The notes beneath the pieces were generated by a model. The model was not told the origin of the DNA, did not search any database, and saw nothing but the letters and a program-made list of their open reading frames with translations. DNA of 61,590 bases from an uncultured Clostridia bacterium (GTDB lineage: Bacteria > Bacillota > Clostridia > Oscillospirales > Ruminococcaceae): the NCBI GenBank assembly GCA_947586185.1, contig CANPXN010000015.1, forward strand, positions 1 to 61,590. The letters are read 5' to 3'. Positions 40,061 through 49,710 of the stretch are shown here, piece by piece (position 1 is the first letter of the stretch; every line of letters starts with the position of its first letter). A program made the translations under genes and the position numbers.

Positions 40061-42529
40061 CTATATTCCTATATCGCCGTTGATATCAGCATAAAAGCTC
40101 ACTCTTGAAAACTTTCTGAGCCTTCCGAAGTCCTCTAAAATCCTTCCGACAAACGCCCTGAAACCGGCTGTGTTTTTACATTTGATTATTATTCTGTATC
40201 TGTACTTTCCGCTCAGCTTGCCATATGAACACTTAACAGGTCCTAAAACTCTCAGCGGAAAGCTTATATTATCCTTTTTTATCCTCTGCCGTATTATATC
40301 CACAAGCGCCTCGGCAGCGCTCATTGTCATATCCTCATTTTCACCGCTTGCACCCAGCGCACATATGTCGCATACAGGCGGAAAAATCAAAGCACGTCTT
40401 ACGGCGATCTCCTCATTGTAAAATTTTTTGTAATCCTGGGCAGCTGCAAGACTTAAAACATAATGCTCCGGCATAAAGGTCTGTAAAAATGCTCTTCCCT
40501 TTTTGCTGCCTCTGCCGCATCTTCCCACTACCTGAGCGACCAGTGAAAAGGTTCTCTCATAGCTTCTGAAATCTCCAGCATACAGCGCCTTGTCAACTGA
40601 CAATACTCCCACAAGGGTCACATTCGGAAAATCAAGTCCCTTTCCAATCATCTGTGTGCCGACCATTATATCATACTCTCCGTCTGCAAACGCCTTGAAT
40701 CTCTTTTCATAAGAATCCCTTGAAAAAGTGGTATCGGCGTCCATTCTGAGTATCCTCGCCTCCGGAAAGAGCATGGAAAGCTGCTCCTCCATTTTCTGAG
40801 TGCCGAATCCCATCTGAATAAGCCTTTGACCTCCGCAGACAGGGCATGCCTCCGCCATGGACTGAACATGACCGCAATAATGGCACATCAGCGAATCATT
40901 GGCTTTATGATATGTCATAGGAACGCTGCAATTAGGACAATACAAAGGCTTGTTGCAGTCACAGCAGCTTATGATCGTATGATATCCCCTGCGGTTCAGC
41001 AGCAGTATTGTCTGCTCGCCTTTTTTAAGGTTCTCTCTTATTTCGTCCGTAAGCCTACGGCTGAACTCAGTTGTATTTCCCTCCATACGCTCGTCGTTCA
41101 TATCGACAATGGTGACCTCGGGCAGAACCGCTCCCGAATATCGCTTATTCATTTCAAGAAGCTTATACCTGCCCTTCATGGCATTATAATAGCTTTCAAC
41201 CGACGGAGTAGCTGATGCAAGAAGCAGAACGCTACCGTGGGTTCTGCACCGCTTTTTTGCCACCTCTATGGCATTGTATCTTGGAGAGCTGTCGGATTTA
41301 TAGGAGCGCTCTCCCTCCTCGTCAACTATTATAAGACCTATGTTATCAAAGGGCGCAAATACAGCGCTCCTTGTGCCAATGGCTATACTTGCAAGGCCCA
41401 GCTTTATACGCCTATACTGATCAAGCCTCTGACCATCTGTAAGACCACTGTGAAGGACTGCAACAGTTTCGCCAAAAAGCTCCTGAAACCGCCTTACCAT
41501 CTGAGGAGTGAGGGATATTTCCGGAATGAGCAACAACGCCTGCTTTCCGGTCTTAACGCAATGCCCTATAAGCTTTTCAAACACCGAGGTCTTGCCGCTT
41601 CCGGTGATTCCATGAAGCAAAAAACACTCAGGTCTGCCCTCATCTATCTGCTTTGCGACCCTGTCATATACCGGCTGCTGATAATCCGTAAGCTTCACAT
41701 CCTCAATGCTCCTGGAATGGGATTTACCAATATTCACCATACGAAAATTATCGCTTTCAAAGCCCTCAGCAGCTCCAGCTTTTACAAGGTTTTCCGCCAC
41801 AAGGCTCGTAACCCCTGCAAGATAGCATGCCTCCTTTGTGGAAACGCTTTTTCTTTCGCCGATTATTTCGGCAAGAGCTTTTTGCTTTGGAGTCAGCTTA
41901 AAGCTTTCCGGAGCGTCAATATACTCCTTTGAAAGCCTGAGCATTTTTATATAACTTTCCTTTGTCTTTCGCTTTTGACTGATCTTAAGGATTATGTACT
42001 TTTTTTCGATCAAAGAGCGGACTATCGCCTTTTCCTCCGAGCCTGAGGCGCAGTTTATAAAGCGCCTAAACTCGTCCCGTGACCTGCAATTTTCAAGAAA
42101 GCGCAAAAAGTTGCTCTCCTCACAGGAAAGCGGCGTATCGGGCAGCGGCTCTGCAAGAGCATATTCTTCACCGATATTTATATTCATTCCTGACGGCAGC
42201 AATGTTTTCACTGCGTCAAAATATGTGCAGAAAGTATTATCTCTGAGCCAATACATAAGCTCCAGCATTTCACTGCTGAGCACCGGGCTGTCATCCGGTA
42301 TGGAAAACAGCGGTTTGAGTCCCCTATCTTCCGGCAAAATCGGTTCTACTGCTAAAATAATACCGATGCGTTTTCTGTTTGCTCTTCCAAAAGGAACAAT
42401 AGCTCTTGACCCTGGCTTAGCCGTTTCCAGCATTTCTCCGGGTATAAGATATGAATATGGCTTGTCAAAGGAATATGCCGCAGAGCTTACTGCAACCATA
42501 GCTTTCATTTTAGTGCCGCTCAAATTCAT
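40061..42529 (-). CDS. priA: primosomal protein N' (replication restart helicase PriA)
   Basis: The 822-residue helicase has an N-terminal 3'-end-binding domain (YSFDKPYSYLIPGEM), Walker A GITGSGKTSVF, DEEGERSYK (DEAH-like) and a zinc region with four CxxC pairs (CCDCNKPLYCPNC through CPVCG). The C-terminal helicase half has RMDADTT and VAQVVGRCGRG. The ATG at 42529 lies only 1 nt from GGGAGG; TTG at 42523 has better spacing, so the first residues are uncertain. Confidence 0.95.
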   Translation of the reverse strand: MNLSGTKMKAMVAVSSAAYSFDKPYSYLIPGEMLETAKPGSRAIVPFGRANRKRIGIILAVEPILPEDRGLKPLFSIPDDSPVLSSEMLELMYWLRDNTFCTYFDAVKTLLPSGMNINIGEEYALAEPLPDTPLSCEESNFLRFLENCRSRDEFRRFINCASGSEEKAIVRSLIEKKYIILKISQKRKTKESYIKMLRLSKEYIDAPESFKLTPKQKALAEIIGERKSVSTKEACYLAGVTSLVAENLVKAGAAEGFESDNFRMVNIGKSHSRSIEDVKLTDYQQPVYDRVAKQIDEGRPECFLLHGITGSGKTSVFEKLIGHCVKTGKQALLLIPEISLTPQMVRRFQELFGETVAVLHSGLTDGQRLDQYRRIKLGLASIAIGTRSAVFAPFDNIGLIIVDEEGERSYKSDSSPRYNAIEVAKKRCRTHGSVLLLASATPSVESYYNAMKGRYKLLEMNKRYSGAVLPEVTIVDMNDERMEGNTTEFSRRLTDEIRENLKKGEQTILLLNRRGYHTIISCCDCNKPLYCPNCSVPMTYHKANDSLMCHYCGHVQSMAEACPVCGGQRLIQMGFGTQKMEEQLSMLFPEARILRMDADTTFSRDSYEKRFKAFADGEYDIMVGTQMIGKGLDFPNVTLVGVLSVDKALYAGDFRSYERTFSLVAQVVGRCGRGSKKGRAFLQTFMPEHYVLSLAAAQDYKKFYNEEIAVRRALIFPPVCDICALGASGENEDMTMSAAEALVDIIRQRIKKDNISFPLRVLGPVKCSYGKLSGKYRYRIIIKCKNTAGFRAFVGRILEDFGRLRKFSRVSFYADINGDIGI

Positions 42530-42550
42530 ACCTCCCGGAGCTTATGCTAT

Positions 42551-42634
42551 AGGCAATACCGCACAAGGATTGTGCCTAAAAATCGCAAACAGATTTGCAC
42601 AAAGCCCTCAGGCGGCCTTTGTGCGGTGTTGCCT
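42551..42634. repeat. hairpin repeat, copy B (84 bp)
   Basis: The terminal inverted repeats AGGCAATACCGCACAAGG and CCTTTGTGCGGTGTTGCCT match the ends of the copy at 31018-31193, including inner sequence (GATTGTGC; CAAAGCC-TCAGGCG). It looks like a deletion derivative lacking the centre. It lies between rpoZ and priA, where Bacillus has coaBC. Confidence 0.85.
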
Positions 42635-42641
42635 AATTATT

Positions 42642-42857
42642 TCAGTCTTTATTTTCGACCTCTATTGGCTCAACAAGCCTGTATTTGTTTCCTGCAAGCT
42701 CGTCAACAGCCGTCTTCACCGGCTTTTCCTCAAGAGTCTGATTGCCCTCATAAAGCTCGTCTGCGATCTGTCTTGCACGCTTTGCAACGCCGATAACAAG
42801 AGAATAACAGCTCTCGTTTTTTGATATAAGCTGCGTAACCGCTGGTCTAAGCATCAT
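42642..42857 (-). CDS. rpoZ: RNA polymerase omega subunit
   Basis: The 71-residue subunit has the typical SCYSLVIGVAKRARQIADE helix followed by a KPVKTAVDEL segment and a short acidic tail. It lies between gmk and priA as in most Firmicutes. Confidence 0.92.
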   Translation of the reverse strand: MMLRPAVTQLISKNESCYSLVIGVAKRARQIADELYEGNQTLEEKPVKTAVDELAGNKYRLVEPIEVENKD

Positions 42858-42875
42858 AATAAAAACACCTCTAAA

Positions 42876-43454
42876 TCAATATTCTGAACGGTCTGCTCTG
42901 AGTTTTTCAGCTCTTACGACCGTCTTAAAATCTTCTATTGCATCCTCAAGAGCGCCGTTGACTATAACATAGTCATACTCACCGGCATGGCTTATTTCAC
43001 CCTCCGCTTCAGCAACACGCTGAGCGATAACTTCATCGGTTTCCGTACCTCTTTTTCTGAGTCTTCTTTCAAGCTCTGCAACCGATGGTGGAGCGATAAA
43101 AATGAATACGGCGTCCGGACAAAGCTTTTTAACTTTCATTGCACCCTGAACCTCTATCTCGAGGATCACGTCCCTGCCCTTACTGCGCATCTCGTCAACC
43201 TCTTTTTTAGGAGTGCCGTAATAATTGCCGCAATACTGAGCATATTCAAGCATACCGTTTTCACTTATGCGCTTCTGAAATTCCTCTTTAGAAATAAAGT
43301 GATAGTTAACGCCGTCCACCTCGCCCTCGCGGGGATTTCTTGTGGTAGCCGACACCGAATAGTAGTATCCGTCTTCCTTTAAAATCTCAGAAAGAATAGT
43401 ACCCTTACCGCATCCTGACGGCGCTGACACTACTATTAGCAAACCCTTATTCAT
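42876..43454 (-). CDS. gmk: guanylate kinase
   Basis: The 192-residue kinase converts GMP to GDP. P-loop [28 protein letters not shown] and ILEIEVQGA are conserved. Start 43454 ([10 protein letters not shown]) follows GAGGAGG. It overlaps the remA end by 8 bp; the longer frame to 43526 lies inside remA. Confidence 0.95.
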   Translation of the reverse strand: MNKGLLIVVSAPSGCGKGTILSEILKEDGYYYSVSATTRNPREGEVDGVNYHFISKEEFQKRISENGMLEYAQYCGNYYGTPKKEVDEMRSKGRDVILEIEVQGAMKVKKLCPDAVFIFIAPPSVAELERRLRKRGTETDEVIAQRVAEAEGEISHAGEYDYVIVNGALEDAIEDFKTVVRAEKLRADRSEY

Positions 43455-43704
43455 CCTCTGCCTCCTCTTCATTGCTGTCAAGTCTCGCAGCAACGGTTTC
43501 CGGCTGAATTGCAGACAGAACAACATGATCGCTGTCCATAACGATCACGGCTCTTGTTCGTCTTCCATAGGTTGCGTCTATAAGCATACCCTTATCCCTT
43601 GCGTCCTGAACTATGCGCTTTATAGGAGCGGACTCAGGGCTCACGATCGCAACAAGCTTTGCCGAAGAAACCATATTTCCGAAACCAATATTAATAAGCT
43701 GCAT
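43447..43704 (-). CDS. remA: extracellular matrix regulator RemA (DUF370)
   Basis: The 85-residue DNA-binding protein has [20 protein letters not shown], a run of basic residues ([12 protein letters not shown]) and [16 protein letters not shown], all typical of RemA/YlzA. In Bacillus it activates biofilm matrix and osmoprotection genes. It sits between yicC and gmk as in Bacillus. Confidence 0.92.
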   Translation of the reverse strand: MQLINIGFGNMVSSAKLVAIVSPESAPIKRIVQDARDKGMLIDATYGRRTRAVIVMDSDHVVLSAIQPETVAARLDSNEEEAEDE

Positions 43705-43712
43705 AAACTCTC

Positions 43713-44594
43713 CTATTCAATATTCTGTATCTGTTCCCTGATCTTCTCAACCTCTGACTTCATATCGACCACAAATTTGGTAATCTCAAGGTCCTGTGCC
43801 TTTGAGCCGATAGTGTTGATCTCCCTGTTAATTTCCTGAACAAGAAAGTCAAGCTTTCTTCCCACAGGCTCAACGCTTGTGATGATAAGCTGCCTAAACT
43901 GTTTTATATGACTTTGCAGCCTTACAGTCTCCTCATCCACTGCGATCCTGTCTGCAAAGATAGCCGCCTCAGTGAGAATACGCTGCTGGTCAATATTGGT
44001 ATCTCCCAAAACCTCTTTCAGCTTTTCATACAGTCTTTCACGATATGCACTTAAAGTCTGAGGTGCCTCCTCCTCCACCTTTAGCCGCATTTCTTCGATA
44101 TAGTCAAGCTTTTTAAGAAGGTCCTCTTTCAGTGCTTCGCCCTCGTTTTCACGCATAGCGACAAATTTTTTCAAAGCCGTTTCCGCAACGCCTCTGACAT
44201 CATTCCATATCTCTTCTTCGTTGTCAGCGATTTTCTGAATGGTAAAAATATCCGAAAACTTTATAAGCCTTGAAAGGGTAAGGTCGTCTTTGAGTCCAAG
44301 TTCAGTATTGACCTCACGCAAAGCGTTTATGTATCCAGCCGCCATAATTTTATCAGCCTTAATACTGGCTTCACGTCCGTTAAGATTATTTATTGAAACG
44401 CTTACTTCAACCTTGCCTCTTGCAATACTGCCCTTAATAAAAGTTTTCAATTTTTCCTCAAGATAGCCAAAAGCTCTTGGAAGCCTTGAAGAAAATTCAT
44501 AGTATCTATGATTGACCGAACGGATTTCTACAAGAATGTCGCGTCCATTAACGATTTCCTGCCACCGCCCGTAACCTGTCATGCTTCGTATCAC
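43713..44594 (-). CDS. yicC: YicC family endoribonuclease-like protein
   Basis: The 293-residue protein has the N-terminal signature SMTGYGR and C-terminal [19 protein letters not shown]. Start GTG at 44594 is preferred since AGGAGG lies 8 nt upstream; the ATG at 44582 is 20 nt away. First gene of the long operon to spoVM. YicC homologues are RNA-degradation factors. Confidence 0.9.
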   Translation of the reverse strand: MIRSMTGYGRWQEIVNGRDILVEIRSVNHRYYEFSSRLPRAFGYLEEKLKTFIKGSIARGKVEVSVSINNLNGREASIKADKIMAAGYINALREVNTELGLKDDLTLSRLIKFSDIFTIQKIADNEEEIWNDVRGVAETALKKFVAMRENEGEALKEDLLKKLDYIEEMRLKVEEEAPQTLSAYRERLYEKLKEVLGDTNIDQQRILTEAAIFADRIAVDEETVRLQSHIKQFRQLIITSVEPVGRKLDFLVQEINREINTIGSKAQDLEITKFVVDMKSEVEKIREQIQNIE

Positions 44595-44676
44595 GGTGTT
44601 ATCCTCCTAAATTTTTGTCCCAATTATGCTATTATATTATTATAACACTCTAATGTAAATAAATCAAGTAAAAATA

Positions 44677-44705
44677 AAAAATCCGACCATAAAGGCCGGA
44701 TTTTT
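44677..44705. terminator. bidirectional terminator downstream of GH48
   Basis: AAAAATCCGACC and GGCCGGATTTTT pair around ATAAA with one mismatch. T tracts are on both strands. It ends the GH48 transcript. Confidence 0.8.
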
Positions 44706-44736
44706 ATATTACTATATCATTTAAATCAAGTATTGA

Positions 44737-47334
44737 TTATTTTCCATAGTGTGTAGGGCAGAATTCTGCTTTTGTGATCTGCTCAGAAACATACTTAAGA
44801 AGGTTTACAGTATCAGGATTTGTAGTGAAACCATCATGATTGCTATCTGCATTAAGCAATCCTTCTGCTTGAAGCGGATAAGATTTTGAATCTGCAAGGT
44901 ACTTAGCCAGTGCAACGAGATCCTGAAGGTCAACTGTCTTATCGCAGTTAACATCGCCGCAAAGGAGCTTGCTCTTATCAATGCTCTCATCAGTACTTGG
45001 CTGTGGATCAACATCCTTTGTATCAGGCTTAACATCTGGATACAATTCATTCATTGTACCAAGAGCAAGGAGGATATCGCCGGCATGCCAGAATCTGTGG
45101 TACTTAAGTTCAACAGCCTTCATAGCCTCTTCCTTCTCAGCATTTGTAGCATTAGATGGAAGTGAATCATAAATAGCCTTGTATTCTGCAACCTTACCTT
45201 CCTTATCACCCTCTGTGAGGTACTTTGAACGAATATCAAGGAACTTGATGCCGTTCTTGATAGCATCACCGTTAGGCATTGTACCGTTGTAGTTTGTAGG
45301 AACCCAAACGTCCTGATCAAACAGCTTATACATGCTTCCGTTGCTGTCAGGAAGTGTAAGACCGATATCATCACGACCGAGCTTCCACTCACGGTCAAGA
45401 AGTTCTCTTGCTGTGTAGAGAGCCTTATCAGCCAGCTTTGTGCTTGATGTAGGAACTGTTGAAGCAGCAGCAGAAGTAGCGCCCTCAGCAGCTGCGTAGT
45501 AAATAAGAGTGTTAGCAAGTGAAGATACGCAACCGAAGTCAGCTGATCCTCTGTTTCTAACTGTGCAGTGGAGCTTGCTGTTAGCTGATGGAGCACCTGT
45601 CCAGTTATCCGGCTGACCCTGCCAATCAAGTGTAGCAGCGATTGAGAAGCTTCCTTCTTCCTTTTCACCCTTAGCGTTAACGTCAAGCTCAACAGGGCAA
45701 AGACCATTGTCGCTCTCATTTGGTGTGAACCACCAAGCAACCCACTTATCAAGGATCTGCTTGAGAGCTGCATCGATTGAAAGTCCACCTGCTGTAATGT
45801 TAACAGCCTGTGTTTTATCAGTCTTTACATAGTAGTAAAGCTCTGCAAGACGCTGAACAGCCCATACCTGGTTACCGATCCAGTGGTTTGAACCTGGGTC
45901 ATGATATACAGGATGTTCAAGGTAACCCATGTCATAGAACTTTGTAGGATCCTCGTTGTTAAAGTGTGCAGCTGTTGAAATATCGCCGTAAAGTGAAGTT
46001 GTACCACCATCAGTTGTACTGTACTTCATTTCCTCGTAACGACCGTTCCATGAGCTTGTAGCACCACCAGCGATCGGACCATCTGCTGACTGGAGCCAGA
46101 GATAGAATTCAAGCTGTCTCTGAAGTGACTTCTCATAGTCAGTTGTAGCGCCGCTTGCCTTCATGTATTTATTCAAGCCGTTATCGCCCTTATCAAGAAG
46201 TGCGTATGCAGCCAGTGGGTTCTGATAGAATTCGTGACAGTGGCTTGCACCGATCTGCCATGTCCATGAGCCGTCAATAGCTCCGCCCCATGATGTATAC
46301 CATGACATGAGGTAATGAGCGCCCTGATAGCCTGCACTCTGTGACCACTTGTCAGTAGTTCCGATAGCCTTATAGTACTTATCGAACATATTGTTACGGC
46401 AGTAGTCACCCATTTTACCAGCCTTAGCGCTTACATCAGCATCGCCAACGCCCCATCTGTTTGCAGCGTATACAGCCTGGATAGCACGGTCTTCAGCGTC
46501 AGGTGCGTTAGTGTATGACCACTGCTTAGCAACAGTAGTTTCAGTTGAGAATACACCCTTAATACCTCTTGTGCCCTTCATACCATATTCAAGCATTTCA
46601 ACTGATGGATGTGGAACTGTTTCCCAACAGGATTCCTGCTCACCACGCTGGAATGTATTGATAAATGTAAAGGTCTTGCCTGTGCCGTAACCATACCAGT
46701 TATCTACGTCAGCGAGCCAGTGCATAAGGTAAATACCACTATCGCCGCTGTATGCCTGACAGAAGTCCTTATGAATAGGGTTAAGACCATTATTGCCTGT
46801 CATCATATCCTGTGGATACTGCTCAGGAGTTTCAAACTCATCGCTTACTGTAGCGCTTGGGTTTGTATTCTTCATAAAGCCAGTCTGAACTGAAGGAATC
46901 ATCATTTCCAGAGTCTTCCAAGCCTTATCAAGGTCGTTTGTGTATTCAGCGCCGTCAACATTACCGTTCTTTGTAATGTTATCCTTCATAGCAGCCATCC
47001 ATACAATGTATGACATAGCTTCTGATGTTGTTTCATGACCGTAGTCAGGAGCCTCAACGCAAAGCTCTTCTACTGAGTGGTAAGGAACGTTAAAACCGCC
47101 GCTTACTGGGTTGTTTTCACTAAGGTAACCGTTTTCAACACCATGTGTGATTACGTCATCATAGAATGACAGGAATCTTTCAGCATATGTTGATTCACCG
47201 AAAGCTTCGTCCTTTGTTCTTGTACCTGCTGTAGCTGGTGTTGAAGCAGCTGAAACAGCTGGTATCATAGCGCTTGCAGTCATAGCTGCAGAAAGAATTG
47301 ACGCTAAAACAGCTTTTTTCTTCTGAAATATCAT
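44737..47334 (-). CDS. GH48 processive cellulase with dockerin
   Basis: The 865-residue secreted exo-acting cellulase is usually the key exoglucanase of a cellulosome. The signal peptide is at 1-30 (ending PAVSAA). The GH48 domain is at about 40-720 and includes EAPDYGHETTSEA, the segment with the catalytic acid. A linker of about 40 residues leads to a dockerin with calcium loops GDVNCDKTVDLQDL and ADSNHDGFTTNPD. GAGGAG lies upstream of the ATG. The dockerin resembles that of the GH26 enzyme (55519-57885), so the two should bind the same cohesin class. A perfect promoter and leader of about 160 nt precede it. Confidence 0.95.
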   Translation of the reverse strand: MIFQKKKAVLASILSAAMTASAMIPAVSAASTPATAGTRTKDEAFGESTYAERFLSFYDDVITHGVENGYLSENNPVSGGFNVPYHSVEELCVEAPDYGHETTSEAMSYIVWMAAMKDNITKNGNVDGAEYTNDLDKAWKTLEMMIPSVQTGFMKNTNPSATVSDEFETPEQYPQDMMTGNNGLNPIHKDFCQAYSGDSGIYLMHWLADVDNWYGYGTGKTFTFINTFQRGEQESCWETVPHPSVEMLEYGMKGTRGIKGVFSTETTVAKQWSYTNAPDAEDRAIQAVYAANRWGVGDADVSAKAGKMGDYCRNNMFDKYYKAIGTTDKWSQSAGYQGAHYLMSWYTSWGGAIDGSWTWQIGASHCHEFYQNPLAAYALLDKGDNGLNKYMKASGATTDYEKSLQRQLEFYLWLQSADGPIAGGATSSWNGRYEEMKYSTTDGGTTSLYGDISTAAHFNNEDPTKFYDMGYLEHPVYHDPGSNHWIGNQVWAVQRLAELYYYVKTDKTQAVNITAGGLSIDAALKQILDKWVAWWFTPNESDNGLCPVELDVNAKGEKEEGSFSIAATLDWQGQPDNWTGAPSANSKLHCTVRNRGSADFGCVSSLANTLIYYAAAEGATSAAASTVPTSSTKLADKALYTARELLDREWKLGRDDIGLTLPDSNGSMYKLFDQDVWVPTNYNGTMPNGDAIKNGIKFLDIRSKYLTEGDKEGKVAEYKAIYDSLPSNATNAEKEEAMKAVELKYHRFWHAGDILLALGTMNELYPDVKPDTKDVDPQPSTDESIDKSKLLCGDVNCDKTVDLQDLVALAKYLADSKSYPLQAEGLLNADSNHDGFTTNPDTVNLLKYVSEQITKAEFCPTHYGK

Positions 47335-47498
47335 TATTTTTCTCCTCTCGTTTTAAAAATTGATTTAAATGATAATAATTTACGTATCTGATGCAGACGC
47401 TTATCGCATATCCATAAGTGCGGCAAGATATAACTTTAAGCAACACACCTGAAAAGCTCATAGAATGACACAGTGCATCCCATTGAATTTCTAATGCT

Positions 47499-47527
47499 AT
47501 TATAGTACACGATTTTTTAATTGTCAA
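47499..47527 (-). promoter_or_regulatory. GH48 promoter
   Basis: On the minus strand, TTGACA (47527-47522), 17 bp, TATAAT (47504-47499): full consensus. The leader to the ATG at 47334 is about 160 nt, long enough for RNA-level control. Confidence 0.85.
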
Positions 47528-47847
47528 CAGTTTACATAAAAACAAATCAAGTTTAAATGTTTTTTTGTAGCAATGCACATACTTAAACGTTTTTATTTGT
47601 TGATTTTGCTAAGAATACTTTTAACACATACTATTGTTTTATGTGTGTTTTGTAAATATGTCATTTAATTATACAAACCGTATATTTGGGAAACGGCATT
47701 TTACACTTTTTTATCACGCAGTTTACACAGTCATAGTTTAATATACATATATTATATATGCTTTTTCAAAAATTTTCAGTACATCTTCCCACAATGCGGC
47801 GACTCGGAAAAAATTTTTCTCCAATCAATAAAATTATGCAGGAACTG

Positions 47848-47876
47848 TTGATTTTTATGCAATATAATAGTATAAT
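47848..47876 (+). promoter_or_regulatory. promoter of the Gld-type ABC operon
   Basis: TTGATT (47848-47853), 17 bp, TATAAT (47871-47876). Confidence 0.75.
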
Positions 47877-47943
47877 TATTAAGGCTCGGTTTTGAGCTGT
47901 ACATTAAATCAGTAAAATTATACGGAAAGGCAAGGCTTTATAA

Positions 47944-48972
47944 ATGATCGAAATCAAAAACCTTACGAAGCTGTACGGCAGCAATCTTGCTGTCAAGAAT
48001 ATCAGCTTCAATGTCAGGGATAATGAGATCCTCGGATTTCTTGGCCCTAACGGCGCCGGGAAATCGACCACTATGAACATGGTCACAGGATACCTTCCGT
48101 CCACAAGCGGAAAGGTTATTATCAATGGCATCGACATCGAGGAAAATCCGTCAGAAGCTAAAAAGCTTATCGGCTATCTCCCGGAGATCCCTCCGGTTTA
48201 TCCGGATATGCGCGTGTACGAATATCTGAGCTTCGTTGCAGGCATAAAGGGCGTGAGCGGCGGAAAGCGCAAAGAGCAGATCGAAAACGCAATGGAAAGA
48301 CTCGGAATAAAGGATATGAAGAAAAGACTTATCCGCAATCTTTCAAAGGGATACAGACAGCGTGTGGGATTTGCACAGGCTCTGCTGGGAAGTCCTAAGT
48401 TCCTTATCCTGGACGAGCCTACGGTAGGTCTTGACCCGAATCAGGTCATGGAGGTAAGAAAGCTTATAAAGGATCTGAAAAAGGATCATACTGTGATACT
48501 CAGCTCCCACATCCTCCAGGAAATACAGGCTGTATGCGACAGGGTCGTTATTATCAGCCATGGCGAAATAAGAGCTGACGATACCATTGAAAATCTCGAA
48601 AGCAGCGTAGGCGGCGACCTCACTCTTATTATAAAGGTCAAAGGAAACAAGGACAAGGTCCTCATTACTATGGGGGCAATCCCAGGAGTTTCTATACCAA
48701 GCGATATTACATATGTTGAAACTAACGTGCATACATATACAGTTTCTATCGCAGGAGAGGAAGCTCGTAAGGAAATAATTTCAAGACTCGTTACAGCAGG
48801 CTGTGAGATCATCGAGGTTTCAACTGTCAAGTCAAGCCTTGAAGACGTTTTTGTAAAGCTCACGACCCAGAACTCCGGAAAGAAAGGGCTCAGAGCTTTG
48901 CTTGACGAGGACGAAAGCGAAGCCGAATTTAATATAGATAATGACGCCGCATCAGAGGAGGAGGAAAAATAA
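47944..48972 (+). CDS. ABC transporter ATPase, Gld/CcmA type
   Basis: The 342-residue ATPase has Walker A FLGPNGAGKSTTMN, signature NLSKGYRQRVG and Walker B LILDEPTVGLDPNQ. A C-terminal extension of about 110 residues ends in a Glu/Asp-rich tail. It heads a four-gene operon with a permease, a GldG-like protein and a DUF4340 protein. Such sets are exporters of unknown substrate in Clostridia. Confidence 0.93.
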   Translation: MIEIKNLTKLYGSNLAVKNISFNVRDNEILGFLGPNGAGKSTTMNMVTGYLPSTSGKVIINGIDIEENPSEAKKLIGYLPEIPPVYPDMRVYEYLSFVAGIKGVSGGKRKEQIENAMERLGIKDMKKRLIRNLSKGYRQRVGFAQALLGSPKFLILDEPTVGLDPNQVMEVRKLIKDLKKDHTVILSSHILQEIQAVCDRVVIISHGEIRADDTIENLESSVGGDLTLIIKVKGNKDKVLITMGAIPGVSIPSDITYVETNVHTYTVSIAGEEARKEIISRLVTAGCEIIEVSTVKSSLEDVFVKLTTQNSGKKGLRALLDEDESEAEFNIDNDAASEEEEK

Positions 48973-49703
48973 TGTTTTCACTATATAAAAAGGAGCTTCA
49001 GTCCTACTTCTATTCTCCTTTTGCATATGTTGTAGGCGCTTTGTTCCTGTTTATCTTTGCGTTCCCGTTTATAACCGGAATCTCAAATATTGACAGCTCC
49101 CAGTATAAGTTTTCATTCCCGAATATTTTTTACAACAACTTTTTCTACTTCATCCTTCTCATACCAATACTGACAATGAGAACCTTTGCAGAGGAAAGAA
49201 AAAGCGGAACAGAAGTCCTGCTCATGTCAAGTCCTCTCAGCGTGTTTCAGATAGTTACCGCAAAATTCCTTGCAGTGGCAACTCTGTTCCTGACAATGCT
49301 TTTGGCAACCCTGTTTTATCCTATTATAACAATGCTTACCGGCGAGGTAGTATGGTCAAGCCTTGTATGCGGATACGTGGGCTTCTATATGTGGGGACTT
49401 GCGTGTATAGCCGTAGGCATGCTCATGTCGTCCTTTACCGAAAGTCCGATCATTGCGGCTGTTCTGGGCGAATTGGCAATGCTACTGCTCATCTTTGTGG
49501 ACAATCTTGCCTCAAGCGCATTCATTCAGTCAATACCTCATGTGTCAGATGTTCTGAGCTGGCTTTCTACCCAGCAGAGATTTACAGTATTTTCTCAGGG
49601 CATATTCAGACTTGGAGATATCGTATTCTTTATAACTCTGTCCGTTGTTTTTCTCGGCTGGACAATTATTTCTATCAACAAAAGACGCTGGAGCAGGGGG
49701 TAA
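48972..49703 (+). CDS. ABC transporter permease (GldF-like)
   Basis: The 243-residue protein has six transmembrane segments (ABC2_membrane_3 type) and the motif RTFAEERKSGTEVLLMSSPL in the first cytoplasmic loop, typical of GldF/CcmB-like permeases. It overlaps the ATPase gene by one base (TAATG). Confidence 0.92.
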   Translation: MFSLYKKELQSYFYSPFAYVVGALFLFIFAFPFITGISNIDSSQYKFSFPNIFYNNFFYFILLIPILTMRTFAEERKSGTEVLLMSSPLSVFQIVTAKFLAVATLFLTMLLATLFYPIITMLTGEVVWSSLVCGYVGFYMWGLACIAVGMLMSSFTESPIIAAVLGELAMLLLIFVDNLASSAFIQSIPHVSDVLSWLSTQQRFTVFSQGIFRLGDIVFFITLSVVFLGWTIISINKRRWSRG

Positions 49704-49710
49704 CTGAATA

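Larger units (their letters stand above)
47335..47943. other. 609-bp divergent regulatory region
   Basis: There is no gene here. It holds the GH48 promoter and long leader on one side and the ABC operon promoter on the other, separated by about 320 bp of AT-rich DNA (47,528-47,847) with no strong repeat. Confidence 0.7.

Noticed and set aside
41237-41932. 231-codon plus-strand open frame
   Set aside because: It lies antisense inside priA, which has full motif support; no ribosome binding site or recognisable domain.
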